Position numbers and translations under genes: made by a program. Shown in pieces: positions 8,218-18,600 of a DNA stretch of 64,000 nt (positions within the stretch are counted from its first letter, which is position 1; each line of letters starts with the position of its first letter). Origin of the DNA: Symsagittifera roscoffensis (lineage: Eukaryota; Xenacoelomorpha; Acoela; Convolutidae); the NCBI RefSeq assembly GCF_963678635.1, contig NC_087063.1, forward strand, positions 32,192,599 through 32,256,598. Reading direction: 5' to 3'. The notes beneath the pieces were generated by a model. It was given only the letters and a program-made list of their open reading frames with translations, had not been told where the DNA came from and made no database searches.

Positions 8218-8686
8218 CTTTTGGAACTTAAGCAACATGCACAAAAAGTATGATAGCATCTGGATAGAATTTAAAGCCGGACTCAACAAAAATGATAGAG
8301 CCACTTTATTAAACCTAGCCTACAATCCTAATAGGAACAACAAAACAGACTTCTTAGAAGATCTAGCCAAACCAATTGACCATGCACAGTCATTTAATTC
8401 AAACCTAATTTTACTAGGTGATTACAATCTCAACTATCTCAACGAAGACGACAAACAGTCTTTGGATACAATCCTAATACCATATAATCTGGACGTCACT
8501 AACAAATTATCACCTACTCACTCAAAAGCACTAATTGACTATAATATCACCGACCTAGGCATAAAAGATCTAACAAATAATTCAAAAGTATTCACACCGC
8601 CAATTAAGACCGACCACCAAGCAACAGCACTCATTACAGAACTTAAGCTGAACAACAATGAAAGACCAATCAAACGTAAAATATAA
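7994..8686 (+). pseudogene. Chimeric LINE fragment: RT tail joined to endonuclease C-terminal half
   Basis: The ORF begins inside the 401-bp RT-tail copy. From about 8218 it switches to the back half of an apurinic-type endonuclease (EEP fold): a strand with L-I-L-L-G-D-Y-N-L (the G-D-x-N catalytic block) and later K-T-D-H-Q-A-T (the S/T-D-H block). In intact CR1/Jockey-type elements the endonuclease precedes the RT and nicks the target site. Here its N-terminal half has been replaced by RT sequence, so no working endonuclease is predicted. The frame remains open for 230 codons, which suggests the rearrangement is not very old. Confidence 0.65.
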
Positions 8687-9200
8687 GACAAATCCAGTTA
8701 CTCCAATTGCAAATTCAAACAAAAACTATCAGCTATAAATTGGAGAAGTTTCTATAGCAATATTAATCCCGAAATAAAGCTCGACATCTTCACATCTAAC
8801 ATTGCTGACACCATTAAAGAATGTGCCCCACAGAAGACTATTTTCATTCGCAACGACAAACCAAAGGTAAACTACCAAGATGATAAATTTATATCCCAAC
8901 TGCTTAACTAAAAAAAAAGCGAACGCGAAAAATGGAGTATAATAAACGATACAAAAAACTCAAAAAAATCTTCCAACCTCATTCCATTACTTAGAAACTC
9001 CTTTGGCGAATTCATAACCAATAATTTACAGATGGCGAACTTGCTCAATTACAAGTTCTCAACTCTTGGATGCTTTTATGAGAAAAATTCAAAAATCAGG
9101 CAAAATCCACCGACTTCTAGATGCAAAATTCGAAATAATATAAATTTTCATTCCGATTCATCACATCAGCTGAATGTAAAAGAGAAATACATAATTTAAA
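8687..9200 (+). pseudogene. Decayed LINE linker between endonuclease and RT
   Basis: No long frame survives, but short LINE-like stretches do, for example around 8705-8900 (I-N-W-R-S-F-Y, then E-C-A-P-Q-K-T). They link the endonuclease piece to the RT piece in the expected order, broken by stops and indels. Confidence 0.5.
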
Positions 9201-10733
9201 TTGTCGAAAGGCAGCAGGTCCATCCAAACTTCCAGCCTAGGCATTGAAATATACACACATCTGACATTTCTATACAATGAGTTTTTGAAGAACAAGACAT
9301 ATCCTTGCAAGCTCAAAAAAGCAATTGTCTTATCAATATACAAAAACGAAGATCCAGAACTACCAGAAAATTATAGGCCTATCTCTATAACTGGGGCTCT
9401 CTCAAAAGTTTTTGAAAAATTGTTATATAAACGAATCAACGAATATCTGATATCCCAAAAATTACTAAGTAATACCCAATTTGGGTTCAGAACATTATAT
9501 TCAACAATCGACGCTATTCTTTATTGCACTGAAGCATTCAGAAAAGCAATAGACAACAACAAAACTGTAGCATGTTCCTTACTCGATCTCTCTAAGGCAG
9601 TTGATTCTATTGATCATACTTATCTTAAACAGAAACCTAAATGGTTAAACATTTCCGAAGAAGCTATAGAAATGATCAATTCCTGAATAACCAACAGAAG
9701 CCAGAAAACAATTGTTTAGAACACCGAATCCGATTGGATTGCACTTGAGCAGGGTGTCGCACAGGGCACTGTCCTTGGCCCTTTTTTATTCAATCTCTAC
9801 ATTAACGATCTCAACAATCAAATTGGTAAAACATGTAAAATAGTTCAACATGCGTATGATACATTACTATTCTGTGAAAATAACGATCCACAAAAAGCTA
9901 TTAAAGCACTCGAAGCCAATTGCAGTCTGTTGTCAAATAATTTTTTAGAAAACTCACTTCAATTGAATGCAAAAAAAAACAGAACTCATTGTTTTCAGCA
10001 AAAAACATTCAAGGAATGAAAAGTATACTATAACTCCAGATGATAAAATAGTTGAGGTAAAAACCAATGTTAGATACCTGGGAGTAGTTTTAGATCAGTT
10101 TCTCAATTTCCAAGATGAAATCAAAAATATTCTCAGGAAAACCGCATGCGGAATAAAAACACTTCAATCAATCAAAAAGCCATTGCCAGTGAAAACAAGA
10201 CTCTTGATAATGCATGCACTGGTAATTAGTCATTTGCATTATCCAGCAATTCTTTTAAGTGGAACATCCGCTAACCTAATGATATCTCTGGAAAAACAGT
10301 TAAGCTGGGCAGTAAAAACTTGCTGCGATCGTGCAAAATACGACTCATCTTCAGACTTGAAGCTAAAACACAATATATTACCAGTAACATTGTTTCTGGA
10401 CTATAAAATATTATGTGACTTTTGGAAAATACAACATCAATTGTTGCCAGCCTATTATAACATTGAGTATGATAACCACCAAATATTTAATACAAGAAAC
10501 AAAAATTATATTTCGGCGACAGATACAATGGGCAATACATAGAAAATTCCTTCTTTAAAAAGTCCGTCATAATCTGGAACAAACTAACAGATGATAAAGT
10601 CATTTTTAAAGAGATAGTAACATACAGAAAAGCAAAAATAAAATTCAAGAATTATTATTCATTATTATTTAAAGAAGACCCCTCTTTGGCAACTCATGGT
10701 AAAGTTTCATGGAAAAGCTTCAAGTTTATATAA
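9201..10733 (+). pseudogene. Non-LTR retrotransposon reverse transcriptase, degenerate
   Basis: The first frame (9201-9686) has RT fingers/palm motifs: L-P-E-N-Y-R-P-I-S-I, then Q-F-G-F-R and C-S-L-L-D-L-S-K-A. Stops follow. The next region shows G-V-A-Q-G-T-V-L-G-P-F-L-F-N-L-Y-I-N-D-L. The catalytic Y-A-D-D is altered to H-A-Y-D (about 9850-9861). The tail (9967-10542) carries the V-R-Y-L-G-V thumb block and continues, after one more stop, to about 10733. The order fits a CR1/Jockey-like LINE. With the active site changed and several stops it cannot be autonomous. Confidence 0.8.
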
Positions 10734-11265
10734 TAACATTTATATCTAAACCACCTTGAAGCTCTCAGGTGAAAAGTAATCATCGATAATAGTAATAGAT
10801 TTTGTTTTGCTTATTGTTACTGTAACTATGTGTATCTAATGATGTTATGATATTTTTATGAACCGATAGAAAAAAAAACAGAAAACATTTGACATACACT
10901 TGTGTATTGAAATTAATTTCGATGTGCAATTAAAGTGTTTTTTTAACGTAATCAATTACATCATCATTTAGCTACAGTTTGCTTAAATTTGGCCATGACA
11001 AACAATTAGTCTTCATGCTTAACCTTGTAAACCCCTCGTTACACCACAAAATTGTTGCTTATGTGATGTGGGGTGATGATTGCAAGTGAGTTAAAGTTTT
11101 TATAACAATTGAATTGTGCGCATGGGGGTCATTGCAAATCCATTATTACATGGGGTTTATTGGTTGTCATATGATACACGAGGACTATTGGTTGTCATTT
11201 AATAAACTATTTTTTATTGGTCGTGATATAATACTTGGTGACGATTACGATTTGTTCCTACTGGT
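10734..11265. other. LINE 3' tail and flank of the LTR element
   Basis: The LINE 3' untranslated tail probably ends near the A-rich run at about 10870. The rest is AT-rich flank with no gene. From 11158 to about 11235 there are three imperfect copies of tattggttgtcat-like sequence, starting at 11158, 11186 and 11215. Confidence 0.5.
11158..11235. repeat. Three imperfect 28-29-bp tandem repeats
   Basis: Units begin tattggttgtcatatgata (11158), tattggttgtcatttaata (11186) and tattggtcgtgatataata (11215). They lie just before the left target-site duplication of the LTR element. Confidence 0.6.
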
Positions 11266-11270
11266 CATCC
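11266..11270. repeat. Left target-site duplication CATCC
   Basis: CATCC directly precedes the 5' LTR and is repeated right after the 3' LTR at 35667-35671. Five bases is a normal duplication length for Ty3/gypsy integrases. Confidence 0.7.
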
Positions 11271-12152
11271 TGTGCCATTCTGCCAGATGACACAGCACAA
11301 CCTTCCGGCGACGTATAAAAGGACGGCTAAAGGCCTTATGAACGAAAAAGTGTTGCGAAGGAGGGTCAGAATGTTCTAGAATTTTATTTTTCAAAATGTC
11401 TATTGAAGAGTGAACATTTCTGAGAAATAGAAAAAGTCGGCCATTTTGACTAAAAAAGAAGAGAAAACACAACGACGCCATATATTGTGAAGAACAGTCG
11501 TACCAGAGACAGGAGAATTACGAAGCCTCTTATCGTGGCAATAACACACGATAAGAACCTTAGCGACGGAAATTTGTGGAGAAGGAGGCTTCAGTGGGGG
11601 AAGAAAAATACCACGGGACCCTCCCGGGACACGAAAAATAAGAGATAAGAGTGTTATCTCAAGAATATTACGGGAGCGGAGGCTTGGTCCCCCAGAGACT
11701 GTCTATGTGAAAGGACTGTATAGACTGACTGTATAGCTGCTACAATTTCATAGATCTTAATTAACACCGTTATTATTTAATATTTCAGAGCATGAGTAGC
11801 TAGAAAAAGGAAAGGGTCAATCCATCTCGAATGGATTTAATATAGAACTGTCACACAAAAACATATTAAAATAGGTTGTTTGAGCCGTGTTTTTAATGAC
11901 AATCATGTAGTCTGAGGATCCGAGACTCAGCTATGTGGTTGTGTTCGCATGTAAACGAAAGCTGATCAAAAGTCGTTTGACTGATGGCCTAAAAATGGTA
12001 ACTTTTTACTTTGCCCTAAACAGACCAGAAAATCAACTGGCAAGGTCGAGACGGAGAAAAACGAGTAGGATTAAGGTAACTGACGCCTGCCAGTTGTTAA
12101 TAGGTACTTTTTCTACGCTCCGTCGCTGTGTAGTATTTGGGCGACGTTTTTA
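11271..12152 (+). repeat. 5' long terminal repeat
   Basis: It is 882 bp, starts TGTGCC and ends TTTTTA. It matches the 3' LTR almost throughout, with about ten substitutions by my reading. It holds an extra 23 bp (11829-11851) that the 3' copy lacks. The ends are TG...TA, not the usual TG...CA. This boundary is supported by the 5-bp duplication outside and the primer-like site directly inside. Confidence 0.85.
11314..11322 (+). promoter_or_regulatory. TATA box in the 5' LTR
   Basis: TATAAAAGG lies 43 bp into the LTR, a likely core promoter for the genomic RNA. The same place in the 3' LTR reads taaaaaaagg, so the box is lost there. Confidence 0.55.
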
Positions 12153-12171
12153 TGGCGCTCCTGGGTGGGCC
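12153..12171 (+). promoter_or_regulatory. Candidate tRNA primer binding site
   Basis: TGGCGCTCCTGGGTGGGCC follows the 5' LTR directly and starts with TGG, complementary to a tRNA CCA end. I did not match it to a particular tRNA. Confidence 0.55.
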
Positions 12172-12289
12172 TGTTAAAGGCATGAAACCATCATGATCAG
12201 CAAGCGTTTCAGCGAAGAACCCTCCGCTCCGGGCGTATGCCCGAGTCAGAGGTCTTAATGACCGTTGTTGTACTAGGGGGAAGGTGCGT

Positions 12290-12355
12290 ACCCTCCGTCT
12301 AGTACAATTTAGCTTTTTAACTCAGTTAACACCGAAAATTCCGGGGCCGGAGGGT
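12290..12355 (+). repeat. Leader structural unit 1 (66 nt, cloverleaf-like)
   Basis: It is closed by ACCCTCC (12290-12296) and GGAGGGT (12349-12355). Inside it pairs CTA/TAG near the 5' side, TTAAC/GTTAA in the middle (3-nt loop) and CCG/CGG on the 3' side. The arm order is like a small tRNA. Confidence 0.6.
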
Positions 12356-12662
12356 TAGGTGGGAAGTCATGAACCCGCTTGTCCCGAGGTCCCGGGACCA
12401 AAAACAACTAAAGAGAAAGCGTAAAACCAAACAAAAATAGTGTATAACCAACAAAAAGCCAAAAACAAATTTATTTAAAAACAAAAAAGTACAAAAAACA
12501 GTAAAAAATCCAAAAAAGACCAAAAACAGTAAAAAACATAAAGTGACAGTTTATATGTTATTTCCGGACGAGATGTGATCTGACCTTCCTATTTGTTGTT
12601 GTTTCAGATTGATTTATATCGTTTCTGATAGAAAGATTGTGTGTTTTGGTGAAGGGTTGGAT

Positions 12663-12729
12663 ACCCTCCCTCGAGTGTAATTTGAGTGTTTAAGCACGTT
12701 AATGGTAATTTTGCCGGTGGCCGGAGGGT
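12663..12729 (+). repeat. Leader structural unit 2 (67 nt, cloverleaf-like)
   Basis: It is closed by ACCCTCC (12663-12669) and GGAGGGT (12723-12729). Inner pairs are CTC/GAG, then TTAA/TTAA, then a weak GGT/GCC. The bases differ from unit 1 but sit at similar places. Confidence 0.6.
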
Positions 12730-12888
12730 AGAGTGGCAAGCTGATCAACGTGTTCCACACTCAACAGGGACATCAAGGACAACATCCGCAACGACTGTTG
12801 GGTATCGTTGAAGCAATTTTAGTATCGTTCGGGTACTATTTCTTTAAAACTTAAGTGGTGGGGGGCACGATTGGCGCGGTCCGATTGT

Positions 12889-12955
12889 ACCCTCCATCGA
12901 TTACAAATTTCCGAGTTAAGGGTCTTAATTCGGATATTTTGGTGCAAAGGAGGGT
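12889..12955 (+). repeat. Leader structural unit 3 (67 nt, cloverleaf-like)
   Basis: It is closed by ACCCTCC (12889-12895) and GGAGGGT (12949-12955). Inner pairs are TCG/CGA and TTAAG/CTTAA with a 3-nt loop. A third stem is not clear. Confidence 0.55.
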
Positions 12956-13364
12956 ATAGTACTATTCATTAACGACTATTAATAGATTATTATCCTTATT
13001 ATATATTACTTATCTCCTATTTAGACCCAAGAAACACCCATTTTTTGTCGAAAATTACCAATTTTCGACCAAACCGTAGACCCCCAAATTTTCGGATATC
13101 CGAGCTTTTCCGATAGGCAAAAAGCTTTTATATAGAGAGTAGCTACGTAGTTCGATCCCCTTCACTAAAGAAACCGCGTGAGCAAAGACTCAGTAGAAGT
13201 TAGGAAAACGAAAATTTTCCGATCAAAATTTTGATAATTTTCTGTATTTTGTCAATCTGTTTTGGGGATCGAGTTTTTGAGTTTTCAGAGTTAGAGCAAT
13301 AAAATTTTTTGCGTTAGGAGCGTGCTAGCATAACGTGCTCGGTTACTAGAGAAATTTTTGGGTA

Positions 13365-13431
13365 ACCCTCCGAGTAGCTCCGTGGATAGAGCTAACGACT
13401 TAAGGTTTGGAAAAGGAAGGAATCGGAGGGT
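13365..13431 (+). repeat. Leader structural unit 4 (67 nt, tRNA D-arm-like)
   Basis: It is closed by ACCCTCC (13365-13371) and GGAGGGT (13425-13431). Its first inner arm, TAGCTCCGTGGATAGAGC, has the form of a tRNA D arm (GCTC/GAGC) and nearly an A box. No B box is seen. The middle stem is short (AAC/GTT) and the third arm is unclear. Confidence 0.55.
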
Positions 13432-13765
13432 CCAAATTTGATAGTTTTTGGCCAAATTTTTGTTTCTAAACCAATTTTGGTCCGGTTTTTTGCATTATTC
13501 CAGTGCCGTACAGGGCTGCTACGCTCATTTCAAGTATTTTTAGGCACTTTCGACCGGAATTGCAGAAAAAGTCTTTCAGAACCTATATAGGTGGTGAAAA
13601 AAGGCCATTTTGACGAACGCGTTTTTGGCGATTTCTCAAAGACTAGTTATCCGATCGGGATAATTTTGGTACCATAAGTCGACGTTTTTAACCACTTTTT
13701 CGAATCGCAACCGTTTTTGGGTTGATTATTTCGGAAAAGAAAATTTTTTTAGGATTTGTTGGTTC

Positions 13766-13793
13766 GGAGGGTCCAAATCACGGGCAACCCTCC
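13766..13793 (+). repeat. Facing half-units GGAGGGT ... ACCCTCC
   Basis: GGAGGGTCCAAAT (13766) resembles the 3' edge of unit 4, and ACCCTCCGAG (13787) resembles its 5' edge. Neither has its partner at 60 nt. Together they could pair as a 7-bp stem with a 14-nt loop. Confidence 0.45.
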
Positions 13794-13934
13794 GAGCGGC
13801 AGAAAATTTTATCAAAACATCTTTTTATTCAACTGGGAAGGTTGACCGTGTCAGCCAACCTAGTTTTAAGTCAGGTAGACCGCTTTCAGAGGCTTTACTG
13901 CGGTGAGATAACCTTTTTTCTTGATTTTGGGGGG

Positions 13935-14268
13935 ACCCTCCGAAGTGACCCTCCGGAGTCAGCTAAACCCTTTAGCAACCCTCCTTAGTGGAAAATTTCC
14001 ACGAGATCACCCAAAGAAGTTAAAACAGCTCCCCTTAGAGCTCCTAGCTTGTTTTGACGCTTTTTGAAGCTAGGGGGAGAACCTTCTAAGTGAGATCAAA
14101 AAATTTGAAAATTTTGGAGGTACCCTCCGAAGTAACCCTCCGGAGCATATTAAGCATCTTATTGACCCTCCTTAGTAAATTTAGGGGGACCCTCCGAGGT
14201 AACTTGGGTGATTAGGGTACCCTCCGAAGTAACTTGGGTGATCAAGGTACCCTCCGAGGTAACCCTCC
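13935..14268 (+). repeat. Array of ten ACCCTCC words
   Basis: ACCCTCC starts at 13935, 13948, 13978, 14122, 14135, 14165, 14189, 14219, 14249 and 14262. The starts 14189, 14219 and 14249 are exactly 30 bp apart, joined by the repeat gtaacttgggtgat. The trio spacing 13, 30 (13935/13948/13978) recurs at 14122/14135/14165. There are no GGAGGGT partners here. Confidence 0.75.
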
Positions 14269-14506
14269 GGAGCGTCTTAAACGCTCTAACGATCTTCCTT
14301 GTTAGAGACTTGAGTAAACTTTCTGTGGCAATTTGGGCAACGGAAAATATCCATTTAATTAGGATCATATTAGGATATTAGGCGTGCTTATCAGGATCAT
14401 AAGAACTCATTTTGACCCGGAAATTCGTGATCAACTTTGGATTCTACATTGGGTGTATTAGAAGTACCCGAACAAAATTTTTTTTTGATTGTGATTTTGG
14501 TTGTGT

Positions 14507-14810
14507 GGTTGCCTTGAGCTACTTAATAGGAAAGTTTGGGCAATCCGGGAACAAATAAAGGAAGACCTCGGTGGGTGTATTAGGCAAATACACACCCACT
14601 TGAGAAGAAAAATTGTTCCCTACTCTCGTGCACTTGGAGCAGTCCGAGTGTGGGAGAGCTTTTTCATAGATTTTACGAATTTTCAATTCAGAGGTTGCCT
14701 TGAGCTACTTAGTAGGACAGCTCGGGCAATCGCAGGGCACCTAAAAGAAGACCTCGGTGGGTGTATTAGGCAAATACACACCCACTTGAGAAGACTGTGT
14801 CCTGGGCTTT
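14507..14810 (+). repeat. Tandem duplication with hairpin, units at 14507 and 14693
   Basis: Both units start ggttgccttgagctactta and end with gtgggtgtattaggcaaatacacacccacttgagaaga. That end folds into a stem of about 11 bp with a 2-nt bulge. The middle parts differ. They lie in the 3' half of the leader, outside any convincing gene. Confidence 0.65.
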
Positions 14811-15274
14811 GTTCTTTCGGATCGTTCCGATTGAGGGAAGTCTTTTTCTTTAAGACTAATTTTTACTGATCTGTTTCTGAGTCATCACTGCTTTTTATCA
14901 AAGATTGTTTAATTTTAACAAAGCAGTGACTTGATAAATTGTGTGGCGATAAATTGATACTGACAAAAGGTCGCTGTCACCTGTAGGATATTCTTATCTG
15001 ATTATCGATTGTGTTTTGTGTGTCAAATTATATCTTGTGGAAACTTAGTGATACTGTTATACTATACAACCGGGTTGAGTTAGCATTATATCAATACTGG
15101 GTAGACCCTGTGTGTAACTTTAGCTGAGTCACTAGTTTAGTCGTGAGAGATCTAAGAGACATTTTGATACTGACGGAATCGAGTAGGCAGCGTTTAAGTG
15201 ATTTAACTAAATCTTGTTTGTGGTACGTTTGCATTGCCATCAAACTACGAATACTTTCATTTTGTTAAAAAACT

Positions 15275-15679
15275 ATGCAGCAAAGGGACTCGCTAGGATC
15301 GACTACTAAAATTCCCAGGCTAAGCAAGGGAAGCACGCGGAAGTTTAGAACTAGGCGTAGCCAAACCTCGTTTAGCAGCGCTTCCGACGCGTTTGCTGAA
15401 GACGAATTGACTAAAGGTCAACCTGATCTTTCAGTGAGCGAAATGAAACTAAGGAGCGAGAAAAACCTCGATGGCAATCAAAGGCGGAGCGCCGAGGCCG
15501 AGCCTGCGAGCGAAACGCTGGTGGATCCCTTTGACGAAGGGGAGCGAACGCTCATTCGACCCGACTTTGAGCCAGATGAGGTCCTCGAACGGGAGGAAGC
15601 CGAGAGGAAGTGTTGTACAGGGGAATGTCCAAATCAGAGACTAAGAGCTATAAATGGAGAAAGGAACCTTCACATCTGA
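15275..15679 (+). CDS. N-terminal part of Gag, frame-shifted from the main Gag ORF
   Basis: This is a 134-residue ORF with the first good ATG after the leader. It is hydrophilic, first basic (KSTRKFRTRR-like, given here by its Arg/Lys richness at residues 12-30) and then acidic (F-D-E-G-E-R-T). Its last codons overlap the main gag-protease frame, which is already open and protein-like at the same place (E-E-V-L-Y-R-G-M-S-K). The two frames therefore probably form one protein with a frame change near 15600-15660. It may be a mutation or a programmed shift; no slippery heptamer stands out. Confidence 0.55.
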   Translation: MQQRDSLGSTTKIPRLSKGSTRKFRTRRSQTSFSSASDAFAEDELTKGQPDLSVSEMKLRSEKNLDGNQRRSAEAEPASETLVDPFDEGERTLIRPDFEPDEVLEREEAERKCCTGECPNQRLRAINGERNLHI

Positions 15680-18600
15680 CAAGTGCACACTCATCTTTGG
15701 CCAAACAGAGCAACAACGCGATGATGTCGAGTATGAGTCCGGGTGAAGAGCAGACGTTCTCGAAGGCAAAGAAAAGTTGGAAGTCTTTGTACGATGAGCG
15801 CGTGACGTCGCTACAAGCCGGAGGTCTATCCTCTAGTTACGACCAACCGGAAATAACCCATCCGGATGTGAACTTCACACCGTGCCCAAGGAACGACATG
15901 AGCAGGGAGGCGTCTTCTGCCTCGCCGACCAGGCCTATGTCAGATGGGATAACGATGGGAGCATCATCAACGTTTGACAGACTGATGACGTCAATGCACA
16001 AGCAAAAGGGCGGTGCGTCATCGAGTACTAGGCTACAGCCACAGTTGACCTCGTCTTCTCTGGGGCTAACCCCGCCATTGGGGGCAGCTGGTGACATAAG
16101 TGATATGTTCGCTGGCGTAATGAATGGTCTGGATGAACTGAGACGGGACATGACCAAGAGAATAGATCAAGTTGACGAGAGAGCTCACCATGGTCGAGAG
16201 AGTTTGAAAGATGAGCTAACGCACGTGAAGTCGCAGGCGAGGTTTGATCAGGCTCAATTGATTCGTAACACCGATCAATGCCTGGCCGAGAGCCTGGCAC
16301 AGGCAAACAAAGAGTCAGAGGAAAGAGAGGCTAGGATGACAAGAGAGATCGAGCGATTGTTGAATGATCATGATAATACCTACGCCCAAACGATGACTGG
16401 CCTGGAAAGGAGGTTGGACGCCAAATCTGACTTGATGATGCGGAAGCTTGACGCGATCCTGAATTGGAGTAGTTGGCAGGAGCATTCCAACTCAAGGGAG
16501 CGCTCACGCCATGCGAATGTTGGAAATGGTACGGGCAACAGTGCCAGAGCCCAGCAAGGCTCGAGAACGAACTACGAACACAGAAACAAGGAGCGGCCAA
16601 GGGCAGCCCCGCAGAGGCCTGGCTGGACGAATCCAGTCCCACCGGAGGCAGATGCCACCCCGGAGACAAGATTGCCAACCGTGCCACAAGTCAGTTCAGT
16701 ACCCGATCTGACTATAGTCTCACAGGACACAACGATGTATGCCTCGATGTTTGAGCCTCTGAACAGATCTCTCGAAACATTCATCACCAAGCTCTCGAAG
16801 TCAACCGAGAGAGGAGAGAGGTCAAGAAGGACACTGAAAAAGCCGAAGTCATATAAAGACGAGTCAGACGGCTGCATTGATACTTGGATAGAGGTGATGA
16901 AGTTACACTTTGAGGAGGAGAATCTCTCCAAGAAACAAGAGTGCAGCGCGCTGACGAGCAACCTGGAGGGTACTGCATTAAATTGTGTAATGGCGAAAAG
17001 AGCCAATGAGAGAGACAGCGCTCGCAAGATATTCGACATCCTGCTGAATCGTTTCGGCTCTGGAGTACAAGGGCACCAGGCTATGGTGAAGTTCGAGAAG
17101 AGGCGTCAGAGAGATGAAGAATCAATAGATAAATTCTTGGACGACCTTGAATTGCTCAGGAGGAGAAGCAACCCGGATGAGAGAATATTCGAGCGAAACT
17201 TGGCGATTGCTTCGAAGTTCATGGATGGAGTAAGGAGTGAGGAGTTGAAGACGATGTTGGCCACTCACTTCACCCTGTCGCTTGACCAGGTACCCACGCC
17301 TGACGACTTGCGTATGAAGTCACGCGAGTATTTACTCATAAAACCGAGGGCGCAAAACCGTTACAGCAATTATGGCAACTATAGCGGGACAAACACTGGT
17401 GCGAATTCCAGTTGGTACAAACCTCGCGATGACATGGACAAGAGGAGGTCGTGTGCGAATTGTGGCTCGATGGACCATCACGTTTCTGCGTGTTCTGCAT
17501 ACAAACAGAACATGAAGGCCATAGGCTACTTTCTCGAGGACGCCGACGCGACCGACGAGGATCATGAGGAGTACGTCAGAGGGCTCATCATGAAATATGG
17601 TCCGAGGTGTTTCTTCTGTAATTTGGAGGGACATTTCAAGTCGGATTGTACTCAATTTTGGGACGCAGTAGCGGACGCGAAACATCCCCGCCACGAAGAG
17701 GCGCTTTCGGGTGTCAAGGCCAGTCGAGCACGTCTGATGAACGAGGCTGAATCTCGGAGAAAGGAGACGACACCGAGCACCTTCACCACCAAGAAGGTTA
17801 AGACATGGCCTGACGAGGTGGTAGCCTCGAACCTCGAAGCAGAGTCGTCTAGCCCACTCAAGGTGGATTACGGCCTGGCGGCAAGGACAGCGCTGCAGAA
17901 TGTCAAACAGGACCTAGCCACGCAAGAAGTGGAGCAATGGGTAAGGTCGGAGCTGGAGAGCACAGATCTTCGGGAAAGTCTTAATGTCCTGGGTAAAACG
18001 ACAGAAGCAGAAGACAAAGAGGAACCCAAGAAACAGGGACTAAAACTGAACGTTATATCTGGTAAGACTTTCGGCATGACGAAGGCGGGGACCAAAATAA
18101 TGTCCATCATCTCAGTCACAGGGCACCAGGTGGTCAAGAACTTGAGTGAGCCATCCGAGATTACACTAGTCCACCTGGACATCTATGCCGACTACCTGAA
18201 GGAAAAGGATCCCAAACTGGACTCCAGGGCAGTGCGAGCGCTGCTCACAACGGGAGGTCCGAGGCTGATGAAAGTGGACGGACATTATATCGATGTCCAT
18301 GGCCCTTACCCGATCCTGATGAATGTGGATGGCATCAATATCTACACGAAAGCTCACATAACTGATGCGAACGATCAGGTTGGCCGGATATACATTGGTC
18401 AAGAGGAGCTGAAGGTCAGACGAATCGGACACAACGCGATGCTCGAACAAGATGCGGTGCATATTGGTTGCGAGGCCGATCTGGCCGCACACGTTCTGGA
18501 CGTGCAAGGCAGACAACTTTCAGTAAAGGGACTGCTAGACACGGGAGCAGTGGTTAGTGTCATGCCAGTCAAAACTTGGACCGACATGGGTTTCGAAAGG

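Larger units (their letters stand above)
12153..15274 (+). other. 3.1-kb untranslated leader of the giant LTR element
   Basis: Apart from the structural units, the ACCCTCC array and the hairpin duplication listed separately, I see no real gene here. Gypsy leaders are usually a few hundred bases. The length and the repeated paired words suggest RNA-level functions such as packaging, dimerisation or translation control, which is inference. Confidence 0.6.

Noticed and set aside
13365-13431. A genuine tRNA gene at leader unit 4
   Set aside because: The D arm and 7-bp acceptor look right, but there is no B box or 5-bp T stem, no normal anticodon arm, and the length is 67 nt. Called tRNA-like only.
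12290-14810. CRISPR array
   Set aside because: The repeats are 7-nt words or diverged units without regular unique spacers, in an animal retroelement leader.
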